Made by a program: the position numbers and the translations under genes. From Varroa destructor (Eukaryota; Arthropoda; Arachnida; Mesostigmata; Varroidae), in assembly GCF_002443255.2 (NCBI RefSeq), contig NW_019211454.1, positions 33,896,061 to 33,960,060 on the forward strand: a DNA stretch of 64,000 nucleotides, given 5' to 3'. The notes below the pieces were generated by a model. The model searched no databases, was not told the DNA's origin, and saw nothing but the letters and a program-made list of their open reading frames with translations. Shown here one piece after another: positions 27,501 to 41,025 of this stretch (its first letter is position 1; every line of letters starts with the position of its first letter).

Positions 27501-30365
27501 GATAATTGTTCACCTATCAATTGTACATTAACTGGTTACTCGGTCAGGGGGCAAATATCAATCGATGAACAGAAAAAAGTTGTTTTACGCCGTTACTAGT
27601 TCATTAATCATTAGCAAATCACATTGAAAATCTATTGCTGAACGGGACGATCCTTTTAAAATTAAGGTAACTATTTGCTGAGTGCAAGCCAACGGCGCAT
27701 GCTGCATTCGTGCAAAATATAATTGGCTATCATATACATTCGACTTGCTGCTTCTACTACCTTTTCAGAAGGCAAATAATTTTCTAGATGCGTACTTCTT
27801 CAACCATTGGGTTTTGATGATTCGCTGATTGGGCCAATTCCATTCCGGGAAGGCCGCGTAGTTAGTGGATGCCATGTCGATGACAAATTCTCGCATGTCT
27901 TTGTTGTTCTATATAGACAGAAAGCGTGCCGCGCTCTGTCTGGCTCTTCTACGTTGTCTTCTGCTACTTCCGTATTCCGTCGTACCTTAATGTAACCCCA
28001 TTGACAACGGCTCATCAACAAGAAGTATTCATTTACGGGTCCTTTGGCGGTTGACGACCACTTTTCACGAGTGGTTCCATGTATTCGCCTGTCTACCGTC
28101 ATCTGTGGCCTGATATCAGTCCAGCAGGAGCGGCAGTGGACACAAACGACGCAACGAGGGTGGGCGACATTACTTAGCAGAATGGCTCCCTATCCGTCCG
28201 GATCTCCATCACGCATATTTCTCCACTCCATATTTCTCACTTTTACTTCTCGGAACATCCTACACAGAACAGAAAAGCTTCAATGGACTGATTAAGTTGG
28301 TATAAGCTATACGGCAGGGTTTCGCGTTAGCTTGATTCATTTTTCGTTCTTTGTCTCTCTCCCTATTTTACATAGTCTTGCCAATAATGAATGAGGCGGT
28401 GTCACTGCGTAGGACCATCAGGCATCGTGGACTTTTGCACCCAGCGGAAAACGAGAAGGCGAGCGAAGACAAAGGAACAGTGTTTAGCTGGGCTAAACTG
28501 GTTCGCTTTAGTCCAGTTGAGTTACAGAGGGGTTGCACGGGACAGCAAACCGTGATAGTGCCGGTGGGGGGGGGGGTCAAGCATTCTGCGGGGATGAGGA
28601 GGTTCGGCGTTCTGGGCAACCGTACTTATAGTGGGGTCGATCATCTTTTGACAATAAGGTACACCCATAATGTAAGATCCAATCAAATACCGCTTCGACA
28701 AACGTCTCAGTCCCTACTAGTAATAGCCATAACTAAGCTATTAGCGGGGGAAGTCAGCCAGTGTTATAAACGGGTCAGTTAGCAGCAAAGTTCGTCATCT
28801 ACGCCATCACGATTTGTGCTTGCCAGATAGAAACATTGCTTAGTCTTTGCTGCGATGATAATACGAAAAGAGGCCCACCTTTTGACTAGGGGAAACTGCT
28901 TGCCAAAGCTACGATACAGGTTGTGTACCATTTAATTGTTCTGTGTATTATTTATTTGACAGATCCTTGTAGATATAACTAAAGCAATTTGTTCGGGGTT
29001 GTACGTTGGCTAGAATGCTTAATAATACGGGATCATTTAGGCCGTATGCTCACGAGCTCATGGCTGTGTACTTTACAATTTCTGCACTCAGCTTGAGTCA
29101 AAAGTTATGACAAACTGCTATATAAACTCTAAGTGATACAAAGTCACCTATTTTTGAACTAATCTCGCCGTACTTATTGTCGCGCTGCATATTCAACAGC
29201 CTTCTTTTAAGTTCAACAAAATGATCAAAAAACACAGACAGAAATTTGCCTATCTGTACTATTCTTTAGCGCATTTTGTGTCACTGGAATTAACTGGTGG
29301 TGACTCCCTGTAGATATTTTTATTTTGTAAAAATACGTTTTTAGCTCGAACGTTCAATTTAAAGTTTTCGCTAAGTTAACAACAAAAAAAAATGATTTAT
29401 TTTTATTTATTATGGATTAAATTTAAGCTTATGTTCTCTACTTATAATTTTATATTATTTATCGACGTCCCCTCGTAATAGGTAAGCATATCGCGTTCTG
29501 ATTAGGTGCGAGAGGACTTTCTTTCTGTAACAGACTTGCGAATAAAAAACGCATCTAAGGGAGGGGGAACGTGACTGTATTAGTGAGCGCGCAGTATGAG
29601 ATAGGTGAGTTGTGTAGTATAGTATCATACCATACATATTTTTGCTTAAGGATGGCTTTCGCTTGCTTTCCCACTCCTCTTCGAGGTTCTCTTTCGGGAT
29701 AGCAGAGTTGCACGAGCTGCCTTTCTGTCCCGAGCTATGAAGTGCAAGGACCAGGAGCTTCGAAGACCGACTCGGGAAACCACTTGGAGGTAGCTATCCC
29801 GGGAGAGTTGATAATTGACGCACATGCAGCCCCTACCGACGGCGGCTGTTTCGCTAGAGAAGCAGAATTCGCAGCTGCCACGCATACATTTGCTTGCTCA
29901 GCCACACACTAGCCAGTGCCTGCTACTGAACCCCCGACACGCTTGGGGATGTACTGTATAGATTTGGGGAAGATGGTAGTGACGCTAACGGCAGCGGCAG
30001 AAACTGCTCCACTGGATTGGATAAATCCGGAGGGGGGAGCCAGCCACTGTGATAGGTCGAATTAAGACAGACATCCGGATATAAATACAGAGAAATAAGG
30101 TAGGAGGAGAGAGAAATCGAGGCAAGAAAGCACTGGTCCAAGGAGAAGTCACTGAGCAGTGATGCTACGCCAACACTAGCTATATTGCTAATAGTGTATT
30201 TGCTAGCAGAATAAAAGAGCCGGCAGAGGAAAAGCCCTAAGACAGCATAGGTGGTATGCACAATTTTTTTTTTTATAGTATTGAACGTATGTATCGCAGC
30301 GTCACTACCGAGCAGCTAGTAAGTCATGCAGGTTCTCTAAGACCGAATCTATATTTTTCTGCTTT
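24501..30365. other. Non-coding stretch, no supported gene
   Basis: Mostly AT-rich, with islands of overlapping open frames (25.2-25.9, 26.7-27.1, 27.8-28.8 and 29.6-30.3 kb). The minus frame 27800-28102 (100 codons from ATG) has a natural-looking composition but no recognised domain. A G11 run lies at 28566-28576. A donor-like ATAG|GTGAGT lies at 29601-29610 with no open frame behind it. Confidence 0.4.
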
Positions 30366-30370
30366 GTTCT

Positions 30371-30441
30371 AGCTTTGTATACATGGACAGAGCATTGGGG
30401 GCTAGGAAACAGAAGGTTCTGAGTTGTAATCTAGTTGGATA
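30371..30441 (+). mobile_element. tRNA-derived SINE-like remnant or tRNA pseudogene
   Basis: TATACATGGACAGAGC (30378-30393) resembles the D arm and A box of a tRNA (consensus TAGCTCAGTGGTAGAGC). It is followed by ATTGGGGGCTAGG in the anticodon-arm position, then AGAAGGTTCTGAGTTGTAATC, where TTGTAAT occupies the T-loop place of TTCGAAT. Order and spacing are tRNA-like, but the anticodon and T stems are broken, so it is not a working tRNA. A poly(A)-rich or other 3' tail is not evident. Confidence 0.55.
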
Positions 30442-33400
30442 AACGCGAATTGATGCGGTTTTATAGTTGCTAATTTATCAATAAAGTAAATCATTATTAC
30501 TATCGTCACTATTATGTAAAGGGGAACTTATTGTGACCTTGGCTAAGGTATCAATGATTTGGAAATGCACAGTGATGAAGAAAGGTAGACTCAACAACAT
30601 CTTGTATCGCTCATGAGGCCAAACTCGCATACGAAACAATTACCTGCTGTTTTATAGTGCACTTTATATACACAATATATGTAATATAAACACGATGAAC
30701 AACAATAAATCGAAAAAAATATACAGAGCTATATAGAAAGTTCACAATATACAGCAATAACCCAGAAACGAAGGTCATCTTTTGCAATAACAGCAACTGC
30801 GCATGTATTTGTGTTATTTAACAACAAAAATATCAAATAAATAATTATGCTTAATACACAGTCCGTGCTTATCAGGCTTGTTCTGTTTACCCGATCAAGT
30901 AATCGGGTATTGTGCATTAGGCAGACATTCGTCTATATCATAGTCAATATCTTCGTTCGGCCTTCATGGAACAGCCTTTATTGTCAATCGGTTGATGGTT
31001 TTTCACTGGCATATTGTACTCGGGGCCACGCAGGCAGTTACTACAGGCAGGCAAGACGGCAATGGTGCCGATAACGGTACCACCAGCAGCGGCGGTTAGG
31101 ATCTATGGCCACACGGATGCAGAGAAGCACGCAGGCAAGCAAGCAACTCATCGGCAACATTCTTTCTCTTTCTTAGAGCTGTCCTATCCTGCTGTGAGCA
31201 TTGTCTCAAGGGAATTTTGCTTTCATTTGGCCTCGAACGAGCTGCCTCTATGAGCTACCGTCTTCGCTGCCATTTTGTGTACCGTCAAACGGTCCTTCTG
31301 CCGCGCGCTGTGTGCGGATGCTTGTTCGTGCCTAGTTTTTGCTTGTTTCGCTATTCGACGGCTGTTACAGCTGCTGACTTGAATCCTGCGTCGCCGTGAC
31401 GTTGTCGTAGACGAAAATCCCGTTTCGTTCTTATTGCTAGCTTGTGCTACCAGGCAACTCGGAATCTTAGGTTGCGGCGACTTCCAAGGTGCTTCGATGC
31501 GTGCCTTAACGGCACAACGCACTCCAACGGTTCTCCAACTCTGGTGACTCTTTGATGCAGTGCCTTTGTTTCCCGCCGCTATTGCGGAGAATGAGAAAAA
31601 ACTTGCTCCGTTTTTGAGTCCTGAAATCGGCAAACGCACGACACGGAAAAACTGCCTGTTCGTCCAGGAAGTTCTGTGTGGTTAAGATTTAACCTTGGGT
31701 GTGATCTTGGGCTCCAAGGATTTACTGTGTCTGCCTATAGCTAATCGACCCGCCTGGTTCGAGTCTGTTTATCTGTACGTCTGTGTATTTGTATTTGTAC
31801 GTGGATAATAGAGTGTCTGTGTGTGGTCCGGGGAGTCGTAAGGCGACAAACTCGCTAAGTTGTCTAGATAGAAGTTTTATTTAACCAGATCCAATCAAGG
31901 CGATATTTTGGACGGATTCGTACTGCATTCGTTTGACTAAAGTCGCCGCATCTGCAAACATAGCTTGTGGCTTGTTGGAACAAGACGTCTGGCGTGGTAA
32001 CTTATCAGTCCAGATCTGGCAGTCGTGCTTGACCACTTCCGAAGCCAGTCGACTATGAAATCGAAAGCCGCCCATAATCGAGAAGTCCAACGACTCCGCA
32101 CTGCCTCCGCTTTGCTGACTGCTTTTTTGTGCTGCAGCTGGGCTACGATTGCGATGTCGATGAGCTTACAGATGATGCGGAACAAGAAAAAGTCCACGGA
32201 TGGTAAACGAAAATAAAATAACGGCGAGTGATATAAGACCCATTTCGAGTAACTTCAGAATGAAGACTGACGATCCTGCAAGTTGCAACTTTTATAAAAC
32301 ACCTTCAGCAATATGTTGCTTTTTATCTATTAAAAGTTCCGTGGGTTTACTACAGTTTGTTAGCATAATGCTTATATGCTTTAATCGGTAGGTGTTCGTT
32401 TTTCTTATAAAGATATGACGAATGTTCTTAGTGTTAGAACCTTACCTAATCCGAACTATCCACTGAAGACGCAGGGCTAACACACGCACAGAAACTCACG
32501 TTTCTTTTGTATTCCGAAAGCACTAAAATAACCTCGGCACCTTTAACCCACCCTATATAAACTAAGCACCGCCGGAAAAGTGAATTGTGCTTGCTGATAT
32601 CTTCTCATTTGTTGAGGATATTCGAAAAGATCTCTTTCTGTATCTTCATAGATTAACAAAAGATGGAGAGGTTGTAGGCAGATTCCTTGTTCTTCACGAC
32701 AATAACCGAGAATAATTGGAAGCACATCAAGAGAAAGAATCTTCATATGACCACTAAGTTTGTAATCTGTGGATCTTATTATCTGTGAAAATATACATAG
32801 ATATGGACCAGATGTATACACAGAGGTACATTGTGTAGTGGTACATTGATTAGTAGCGATAATAATAATATATGTTGTTAGTAGTATCAGATATCTAGCA
32901 GGAATTGTAGCGTAAAGTAGAGTAACAGTTGCAGTAAAACTGGTAAAGAAGAATAGACAGTCGACTATTGATTTTTGCTCAACGATCGCCTCACGAGCCG
33001 CGTGAACGCGACACTTTATACATACTTCTTGAGCATAGAAGGAATGCTATAATCAAATATCTGCTGTTTCTTATCGCCGTCAATTAGTAGTTATTTCAGG
33101 AATACGAGAACATATAATCCAAGACATGCCCGACACCCACTCTAAAAAAGCACAGTGTATTAATCTTGCATAGCGTCATGCCGTCCGGCGCTGCCGTCTG
33201 CCGTTGAGTGGCTGAAGTTGTCGAGGAAGCTTTTTTTTAGCTTGATTTGTCGTCGAAGTCGATAAGCCGTTAACCAGCTGACAGGCAATTCATATCTTTG
33301 TCGTTGTAGTTGTCAATTTCATACCTCCGTTGTTATTGATGATGTTGCTTCTAACGCAAGCGTTAGTAGAATTTTTCTTAAAACATTTTTCCGTATGCTA

Positions 33401-34857
33401 GCGTTCGCTGCCGCTGTTATAGTCGCCAGGCAGATGCCTTCGCCTGTCCTCCTTCGCAGCGACATACCCAATTTTTAACTGTAGTTAGTTGGCTGCTGCC
33501 TCGGCAGTGTTGGCGGGAAACATTTAAAAATTTCTACTCCTTTGACTGCCCGAGGTGAAAAAACGCCAAAGCGTTTTTTAGTAGCGAGTGCTGTGGGCAA
33601 TGTAATGCGAAGTGATGCCTATTCAAGGCTCGGATACTCCGAAAATGCAAACTTACACATACAAATAAAGAGTGAATTGGAGGAAATCTGATTGTCCTGA
33701 ATTCTTTTAAGTTATTCCTGAACATCATGGAACGCTCTTTAAGTTTCAGCTAGTTAGCCAGCCGGCTAGCCCAGCTTAGCCCGGAGTCCACCAATAAATG
33801 CTTGCTTATGGAAGAAGATCGACTTTCCTCCGCTGCCATGGTTTATGGCCGACGATCCCCTGTTTGATTATACGGCGACATTTGAGGGAAGAAAAGATAT
33901 TGGATCAATAACATGAAGCTAATGGCAAGCGACACAAGAAGCGTTTCGTCTTCTCAGGTCCTAGTTAGTCCTTCTCCCGTTTTTCTGACAAGGTGATCCT
34001 GCTGGGGCATCACCGCACTCACACTAGCCAGTCTCGACGCTGTGGTGGCGATAAGTGTAGCAACAGGGGAACGGCAGCAAATTCGGGATTATCGGCAAAG
34101 ATCTCTTGATGCTTCTGGATGGGTAGACTCAACAATAAGAGAAAGTGAACAAAATAACGCAGAGAAAATTGAAATTGCCCAGCAGCGTTTGAAATCTAGG
34201 AAGAACTTAGCGCAAAAGATGCAAAATTAGTCACCTTCTAGGCTGTGGCGGTCCGGAAAGAGTCGACTTAGCAGTGGGTGGCCGGCATCAAAACTGGCTA
34301 CACAAGTGGGCATATGTCGACGTCGACAGCGACGGCGGCAAGACTCGTCACTGTTGCCGTGCAGAAGTGCGTTAAATTTGCCAGGACCCTGCCAGCGAAG
34401 ACGATCTGTGAAGTAGCACCGTTAAAAGCAGGAGCACTAGAATTCACTATGATAGGAGTTGGTCCTCGATACGTGTCGCTCCTGTACATAAATCTCTCTT
34501 TTGGCTTTTTCTCGCTGATGCTTTGGCCAGCGTGCTGCGTGCAAGATAGCTTACTGCTTAACCCGTGGTGGTCCAAAAAAATGCCCGTTTCGTTCATTGC
34601 GTCGCATCTATCCGTACAAAAAAGGAAAAAAAAAGGTGAGAAAACTGCGTTGTCGAACTCTCCGCATCGCCGCTGAGATGCGGCCAACTTAATGGAACTG
34701 ATCCTTCGATTAAGTTTATCGTTATCCCGCTAATAGTTCGTTCGCAGCAGAGTGGCGACAGTGATCACGAATGCTTTTATATCTGGGACACCGCAGGAGC
34801 GGCATCAGTCGACTCCACCAACGGATATTGACTTCGACTTCGATATTCACAGCTGTA

Positions 34858-34875
34858 TCGTCGTCGTCGTCGTCG
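34858..34875. repeat. (TCG)6 microsatellite
   Basis: Six perfect TCG units. Confidence 0.9.
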
Positions 34876-35068
34876 TACTGCTAGCAGTCGTTGCAAGGAT
34901 AAGTGTTGCAGCACTAGCCCCCGGCGATTTCGGCCGGGCAGGTGTGCATGCATGCAAACACCCTCTTCGTGCAACTGGTATGTTGACCTTAGTCGTCTTT
35001 AGTAGCGTTCCTTACCATTGTAACACGGGCAACTTCTACCTTACTTACTCTTTAAGGTCGGTAAAACT

Positions 35069-35085
35069 AATATATATATATATAT
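35069..35085. repeat. (AT)n microsatellite
   Basis: AT alternation of about 17 bases. Confidence 0.85.
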
Positions 35086-37312
35086 CATTGTCAATAGAGT
35101 TGCGTCGCTTTCCGCTATTGCCAGTGCAACATCATGAAAAGGGTAGTCGTCAGCAGAGTTGGGCAGGCTGTTGCCAATATTATAGCCACAAGAGCAACAA
35201 ATGGCTGCCAGATGTTGCAACTCAAGGTGTACGCGGTTGTTGCCTTTGTGCAGAAGCTTATCCAACATCGTCTTCAAGATAGCGTTTTTTTACATCAGGA
35301 CCAATATGAGGCAAGGAGCAATGGCCAGCAGGCCTCATTGTGGGAACCGGTAGCCAATAAATAAGCGCACGATTTTGCCGTTACAATCCTTCTAGCAGTT
35401 ATTTTAGGCGGATGACACAAGCAACACGTACTCCCTTAGATGGTCTATAGTGGCGGAACATCTTGTAACATGCGCATTCAGCAATTCCGATAGGACGTAC
35501 CTATGCCAAATTCACTTCATCGAAAATAATTGTTACATAAACAAACCGGAATCATTAAGCGTACGTTATTAGCTGTTCGTCGCGCTGTGTGATCCGACAG
35601 CTTCATGACAAATTGAAGCTTTGCTACTCATAGTCGGCATCAGCTTTATCAAACGTGGCACGACTCGAAACACTGATGATGGCAAGGCTGAGCACCCGTC
35701 GCCATAAGTGGGTTACTTAGACGTGCGTCCATCATTAAAACATGTTCTACCATGTGCCGTAACACAATCAAATAGGAGCGCTGATAATGATTACTCGTTT
35801 TCCCATACCCTCACCGCTAAGTGACGAAGCGTTTTACGTTGCGGCGTAAGGTACAACATTGCGGTGGTAGGCAATGACACGGCAACGTGATGTTTTACTA
35901 AACAGTCCTATATTGTAGCCCCTAGATGTTATTAACGATAGCTATTGATTACTGCGCTGGCGGTCGTGCCGATTTGATTCGTTGCAGTTTGGTCCCTGCG
36001 AGTGATATGGCATGAGACGGAGATAAAGTGCACATAATACATACGTGTCTATCTATTTTTGAAAAAGTGCAACATTAATGGAATCGTAGCAGCTCGTAAT
36101 ACTGTCGTCGTCACGATAGCGAACGTTGTTGAGCCTAAAACGAACGAAAATTCCGCCGGCCAAACTTCACTCTCATACATGCGTAGACACAGAGGCCAAG
36201 ATAACATTCAACCGACACAGAGATGATTACGGAGCTACCAGTCGTAGATTCCTGACGCCGATCATTTCCCGCTAGCATGACCACTACTGCTCTGCCAGTG
36301 CTATTATTACTTTCATCATTAACGACATAATACTATTTACTACGGCGATGATCAAGTGTAGTACCGTTAGTATTATGATGTAATAGCTATAGCAGTGATA
36401 TGATAATGGCATAGTAAAAATGGCTGTCAATGACATTTTTTTGCATCGTTCTTGTTATTGACTATTGGTTACATTGTGACGTCTGCCCCAGGTCATAGTC
36501 TAGCAGCGGCTGTGAAGTCCATCACGTGTTTACCAACGATAACAAAATCCTTTGAAGTTTACATTCTTTCGCCAGTTAACTAGCTACTAGACATTTCTAA
36601 CACAGTGTAGAGAGAAGCAATAGTAATAATGAGCCGTTATTTAATTCTGTATATTCTGTCGCATGTAAGACGGTCGTATGAGATGGCTCGATGTCACCCG
36701 TTAGTAAGTTTCAACTTTGCTGTTTAAGTTTTCTTTACGCGACTTTATCTCGCGCATACTGCATAACCGGGGCATCATCTGAGCGTAACCACCTTATTTC
36801 GATATCTGCTTAGCAATAATTAACTTGTTTCGCCAACAACAGAATCGATGTCATCTTTCAAACAAAGGCAAAAAAAGAGGCAGACGCCTACCATTGCGCA
36901 GTACAGTAGCAGCAGGATTAGGTAACGTCGACAGGAACACGGGCGCGTCCCTTCATGCTTGCGTTGTCGTCCTTTCTTAGTAAACAGTCGATAGATGAAT
37001 GCGTGAGCGAACAAATGGACGACAAGGGCTTAATAACCCGCTGCTATCAGGCCGTTTATCTGTCTATGCTTTCGAGTGTATCTTTGCATTTGTGCTTCGA
37101 GGGCATACCTGTGCGTGTGTTCTCCATTGGCGGCGCGCGGTGGTAGCGGTAGTCACGCTTGCAACAGAAACAAGCATTGACATAAACGAAGATGGCGACA
37201 ACTACAACGATCATAATAACGAACATCTACGCCTGTTTATGCCACTTAGTACCCTTTTGAATAAAGGTCACCATATAGACGTAACAGCGTGGCGTTGCGT
37301 GGTCGACAAAAA

Positions 37313-37579
37313 ATGAAGATGGATCCCACAAAGTCATCTAAAGGCTCTCGTCCGTTATCGGACGTACGTTGTCCAGCCGAACGATACACGAGAACAACGA
37401 TGACAATGCACACGACGGCCGATCCACGGAAAATCTTCACCACTTTAGCAACAGCGTTCCTTCCCTATTCGTTGCAACTCCACACCGACTTCATCACCCC
37501 CGCCCCTCTAACCCTCGGCCACAACCATCGCCAGGCGATTGTTAAGCCGTTTCGTCCTTCGTCCCGTCGGCGATCTTGA
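37313..37579 (+). CDS. Weak ORF of 88 codons, unrecognised
   Basis: The frame starts at ATG 37313 in a favourable context (A at -3) and runs 88 codons to TGA at 37577-37579. The translation is basic and Pro/Thr/Ser-rich, and begins MKMDPTKSSKGSRPLSDVRC. No signal peptide, membrane segment or known domain is visible. Other frames in 36.8-37.6 kb are also open, so this may be chance in a GC-richer patch. Confidence 0.13.
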   Translation: MKMDPTKSSKGSRPLSDVRCPAERYTRTTMTMHTTADPRKIFTTLATAFLPYSLQLHTDFITPAPLTLGHNHRQAIVKPFRPSSRRRS

Positions 37580-37580
37580 C

Positions 37581-40500
37581 ACAGAAAAAGCAGAAAATTC
37601 CTTTACCGCACTACTGGTTTGATATTCATAATAGATACTAGTACGCACGTTTCGCGACTACCGTAAAAAATAATTGCTGTCTACCAAAGCGAGGAGCAGT
37701 GAAGGCATAATTAAGACGATTAAAAAAAAAACATATCGCTTAGAACAATCGTCGCCAAAATAGCACCTTATTTGAAAGGAAGGTGTACATCATTGTAACA
37801 AGACGGATCAAAATACTGACATGTAAAATATACAGCCTTTGCTAACAGATTGTCGTTATGAGTTTAAAGATATATGATTACTACTATGTATATGTCACAT
37901 GTCGAAGCTGACAGAAAGGTGCCGCCATTGCTCTGATGGATGTTGTGAATAGAATGGAACCTTGACGTCTCCTGATGTGTTCCTGCATGCAGGGTGACTT
38001 AGAATCCATCATATAAATTGTTTTCCAATAGAGCCCGCTAGACCGATCGTCATAGACTGTGGAGCAGGAAGTGGACTCAACTTTCAAATGTATTTCACTA
38101 TGCCAACTTTGAAGTCATTATAATGAGTGTCGTAACATCTACTATACCTAAATGAATGCGGCTTTCATTGGAACGTATACCGTACACGTCAGTGCCTGAC
38201 GAATTCTGAATGATGCATTAGATCATATATCGGCATCAGTGACTTCCATATTTTTGAGCACTTCGGTAAGACTAGAAAAGAACCATTAACATTGATATGT
38301 CACGATTATATTAGTGCCTCTTAGAAGCGATGTTGCCATCCGCTCACTGCGGACTGCCATCGGCGAGAACTGCCGGTGGCGTAAGATCAAGGCTGGCTCT
38401 ATAACTAGGCTACAGATCGTAACAGGATGTGCAATCAGCCGAACTTGTAAGTTAAGCCTGCCGGCCTCAAATACTTCCACCATAGACTTACTATATGCCA
38501 CCTGTGGAAGCAGTACAACAACGCGAAGTAATTATCCAGATGTGCCAGAACAGAATGCTCTTTTTACATAAATGATCAGTGAACACATAACCATGAATTA
38601 TAGCACGTTCTCTTCCGCTAGGAATAATATGGATAGACGCAGCGTTGAAGTCGATACTTCGGTACCTGCTATTTCCGATTTTCCGCTGCTTCAGCACATT
38701 CTGGCGGTGCATTTTATGTATTAATAAGGGCAACACGGTTAGTCGAGTTTACCCAAAATATGCGCACAACCAGTAAAGCTAGAGTTACTACATCGAACGT
38801 TCAAACATTAAATTGGCATTTTCGATGTCGCTGAATGGCTGCACTTCTTATGTCCATCCATCTGTATCTATGGTATTCCATGCTCGCTTGGGTGAAAAAT
38901 GCCATCAAGTTCGTTTTAGCGGTTGAAGGATCGATTCGAATAACAAAACCCAAAACCTAGCCAGAGGCGCAATCGCCAACCTAAACGCTGACGTGCGTTT
39001 AACCCCCATTTTGGGACTGGCACAGAACCTTAAAGTAGTTAAGCCGTATATATTGAGAATTTAGATTCATCGTTTCGGCAAATTAACTGATTTGAAGAGC
39101 ATCGTCGTACGCATTGGCTCTCTGACAATCTAACTGTGTCACATTGTCTCAGTCAAATTTTCTCTGGGGTACGATGTTACTATTTGTACAAGCCTTTCAT
39201 TGTAGTCATCATTCTTACACGACGCTTCCGCAATAGGCGGTCATCAAAATGGCGTTGTATTCCCTTCCGGCATTGACTAAGCTAACAACGCTGCGCCCCT
39301 TCAAATAAATTGTCTAACATTTACTTCTAATTTGATTGTTTGACGGCCTAATTGTAAATGTTTCACGTTATCCTATTATTCTGAGTTCTTGAATTGACCA
39401 AATCCCAGCCGTTGTCAAAAAGAAAGTTGGAGATACGACAGAAGTATCGACTGTATAGACCACACTTGCCCCTCCTATTATTATTATTATGTTACATTGT
39501 TCGTAGCAATTCGAGAACTTCCTTCAAAGACAACATTACATTGAGATAGGTAGAAAATATCATTGGATGCACAGCATGAAGCCGAATATATATTGCAGAC
39601 ATACGGACGTACCAATGTACTCTGTCATTTTCTCGAACTTATTTTTTAAAACTAAGTTACATTGTGTCTAGCGTGTCCATAACCGATTGACCAATTCATT
39701 TATTAAGCATTAATTCAATGTGGATAATTGATCCTAAACAGCCGTTCATATTAAAAGGTTGTCATTTTCTAAATGAAATGTTTTTTTTTTTTTTTTTATA
39801 TATATCAGATGACTTCGAATTTTCAATGATGTATGTAAAGGCATCTAAGGTCATTTCGCTTTTTATTTTTGCTTGTAAATGTGTGACCTTTTTGCCTTTT
39901 TCGTTATAGTATGTGCTGATAAATAAAACGATCTGTGATGTAATGTCTTGCAACGCTGACCGGACAACGTTAGAAGAGCTGCACGTACCCTGTAGTTTTT
40001 CTCAGTAGATGCTTTACGTCATTTCAGTGTGATCTAATTTGTATTCAGCTTAATAGGACTACTCTCGCAGCACAATCGAATTTGACTGTCGTCTTTAGGC
40101 ATTCCCTAAAGAAACGTCGGCATGACAGAGGTATGGTACCGTCAATCTACATGTTGTTTAGATATGTGAATGTATAAAAAAGAAACGAAGATTCGTGTCC
40201 AAAGGCATAGGCTAGTAGTGATAGTCATTTGGCCTGTTTATCAGAGGTCTGCTTAGTCCATGTAACGTATCTGTAACAAAATGATGACTAGCCGTACAGA
40301 CAGATCGGCCTGTTCTCGTGACGAACAGAACGGATGCCAGAATAACGTCAAGGAGAGATTATGGGGAAAACCCATTGCGAACGTTTCCGAATCTGGGATG
40401 GTTGCGAGCAAACAACTAACGAAAACGCAATGCACAGAGAGCTTCAGAACTACTTTCAGCGGATCTTACTGGTCCTGAACAAAGCCGCCCCCTACGATGG

Positions 40501-40925
40501 CACGGTGGTTTTTCCCAGACCTGCTAACATTAGATGGAACTAGTCGTTATGGAAACAACACTTTCATGTTGGGATTAGCCGCGCATCAGTAAACCGAAGC
40601 GTTTGAATCTCGTTCACCTGAGAAAATTTTTCTAGAGCTAAACCCTTTCTCCTTCCTTAAATTTAAACAGGTACCTTAATTAGCCTACGTAATTGTCTTA
40701 CAATGGCCAAATTGGATAGTATATGTATATTCTATATGATTAAACGTATTTGGTAGTACACTACTTTGACGTACGTTCCAAACTCTTTACCACGTTTTCG
40801 TTCTTATTGTATATACGGAACACTTTCAGATTTTCTAGGGAGAAGTTTGAAAGCTTCCTTTTGAAGAACACTAATATGACCGGTCACATGACTTTGGTCG
40901 GATTTTGTCGCTAATTTCAGGGACA
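37581..40925. other. Non-coding stretch, no gene seen
   Basis: AT-rich. A T17 run at 39781-39797 is followed by ATATATAT. A 71-codon minus frame and an 85-codon plus frame overlap at about 38.3-38.57 kb with no recognised domain. Confidence 0.5.
39781..39797. repeat. Poly(T) run
   Basis: Seventeen T residues followed by a short AT repeat. On the minus strand this would be a poly(A) tail-like run, but no retroposon body is recognised next to it. Confidence 0.85.
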
Positions 40926-40929
40926 CGTT

Positions 40930-41025
40930 GTAGTCTAGGTTTGAACCCGGGCATAGAGACACGGCTCATTTCGTGCCGGTAGCCGGCCGTCTGCCTGCCT
41001 CCCTAACGGCGGCACCAGACGTACA
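40930..41025 (-). mobile_element. Possible tRNA-derived SINE remnant
   Basis: On the minus strand 40950-40938 reads CCGGGTTCAAACC, a good B box. About 65 nt upstream on that strand (41017-41003) is TGGTGCCGCCGTTAG, an A-box-like match. The spacing is longer than in a plain tRNA, and the T stem does not pair, so at most this is a decayed SINE head. The G/C-rich middle has no recognised origin. Confidence 0.35.

Larger units (their letters stand above)
30446..36800. other. Non-coding stretch with two GC-richer islands
   Basis: GC-richer islands at about 31.0-31.7 and 33.9-35.4 kb have overlapping frames on both strands. The longest + frame is 34752-35282 (176 codons); it passes through the TCG and TA microsatellites and shows no domain. 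At 35301 a good acceptor (cgtttttttacatcag) opens 21 codons that end at 35364 inside AATAAATAA, a possible terminal exon with poly(A) signal, too short to judge. The rest is AT-rich with nothing recognised. Confidence 0.4.

Noticed and set aside
27800..28102. 100-codon minus frame with natural-looking composition
   Set aside because: No family resemblance, no convincing acceptor or donor pair, and the opposite strand is also open over 62 codons.
31675..31770. GGTTCGAGTC B-box match with TGTGGTTAAG upstream
   Set aside because: The A box is poor and 80 nt away, and no tRNA stems form, so it is too weak to call a SINE or tRNA.
34752..35282. Longest open frame in the window (176 codons, + strand)
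   Set aside because: It crosses TCG and TA microsatellites (runs of Val and Tyr-Ile), has no domain, and the other strand and frames are open too. One frame of this length is expected by chance in 64 kb.
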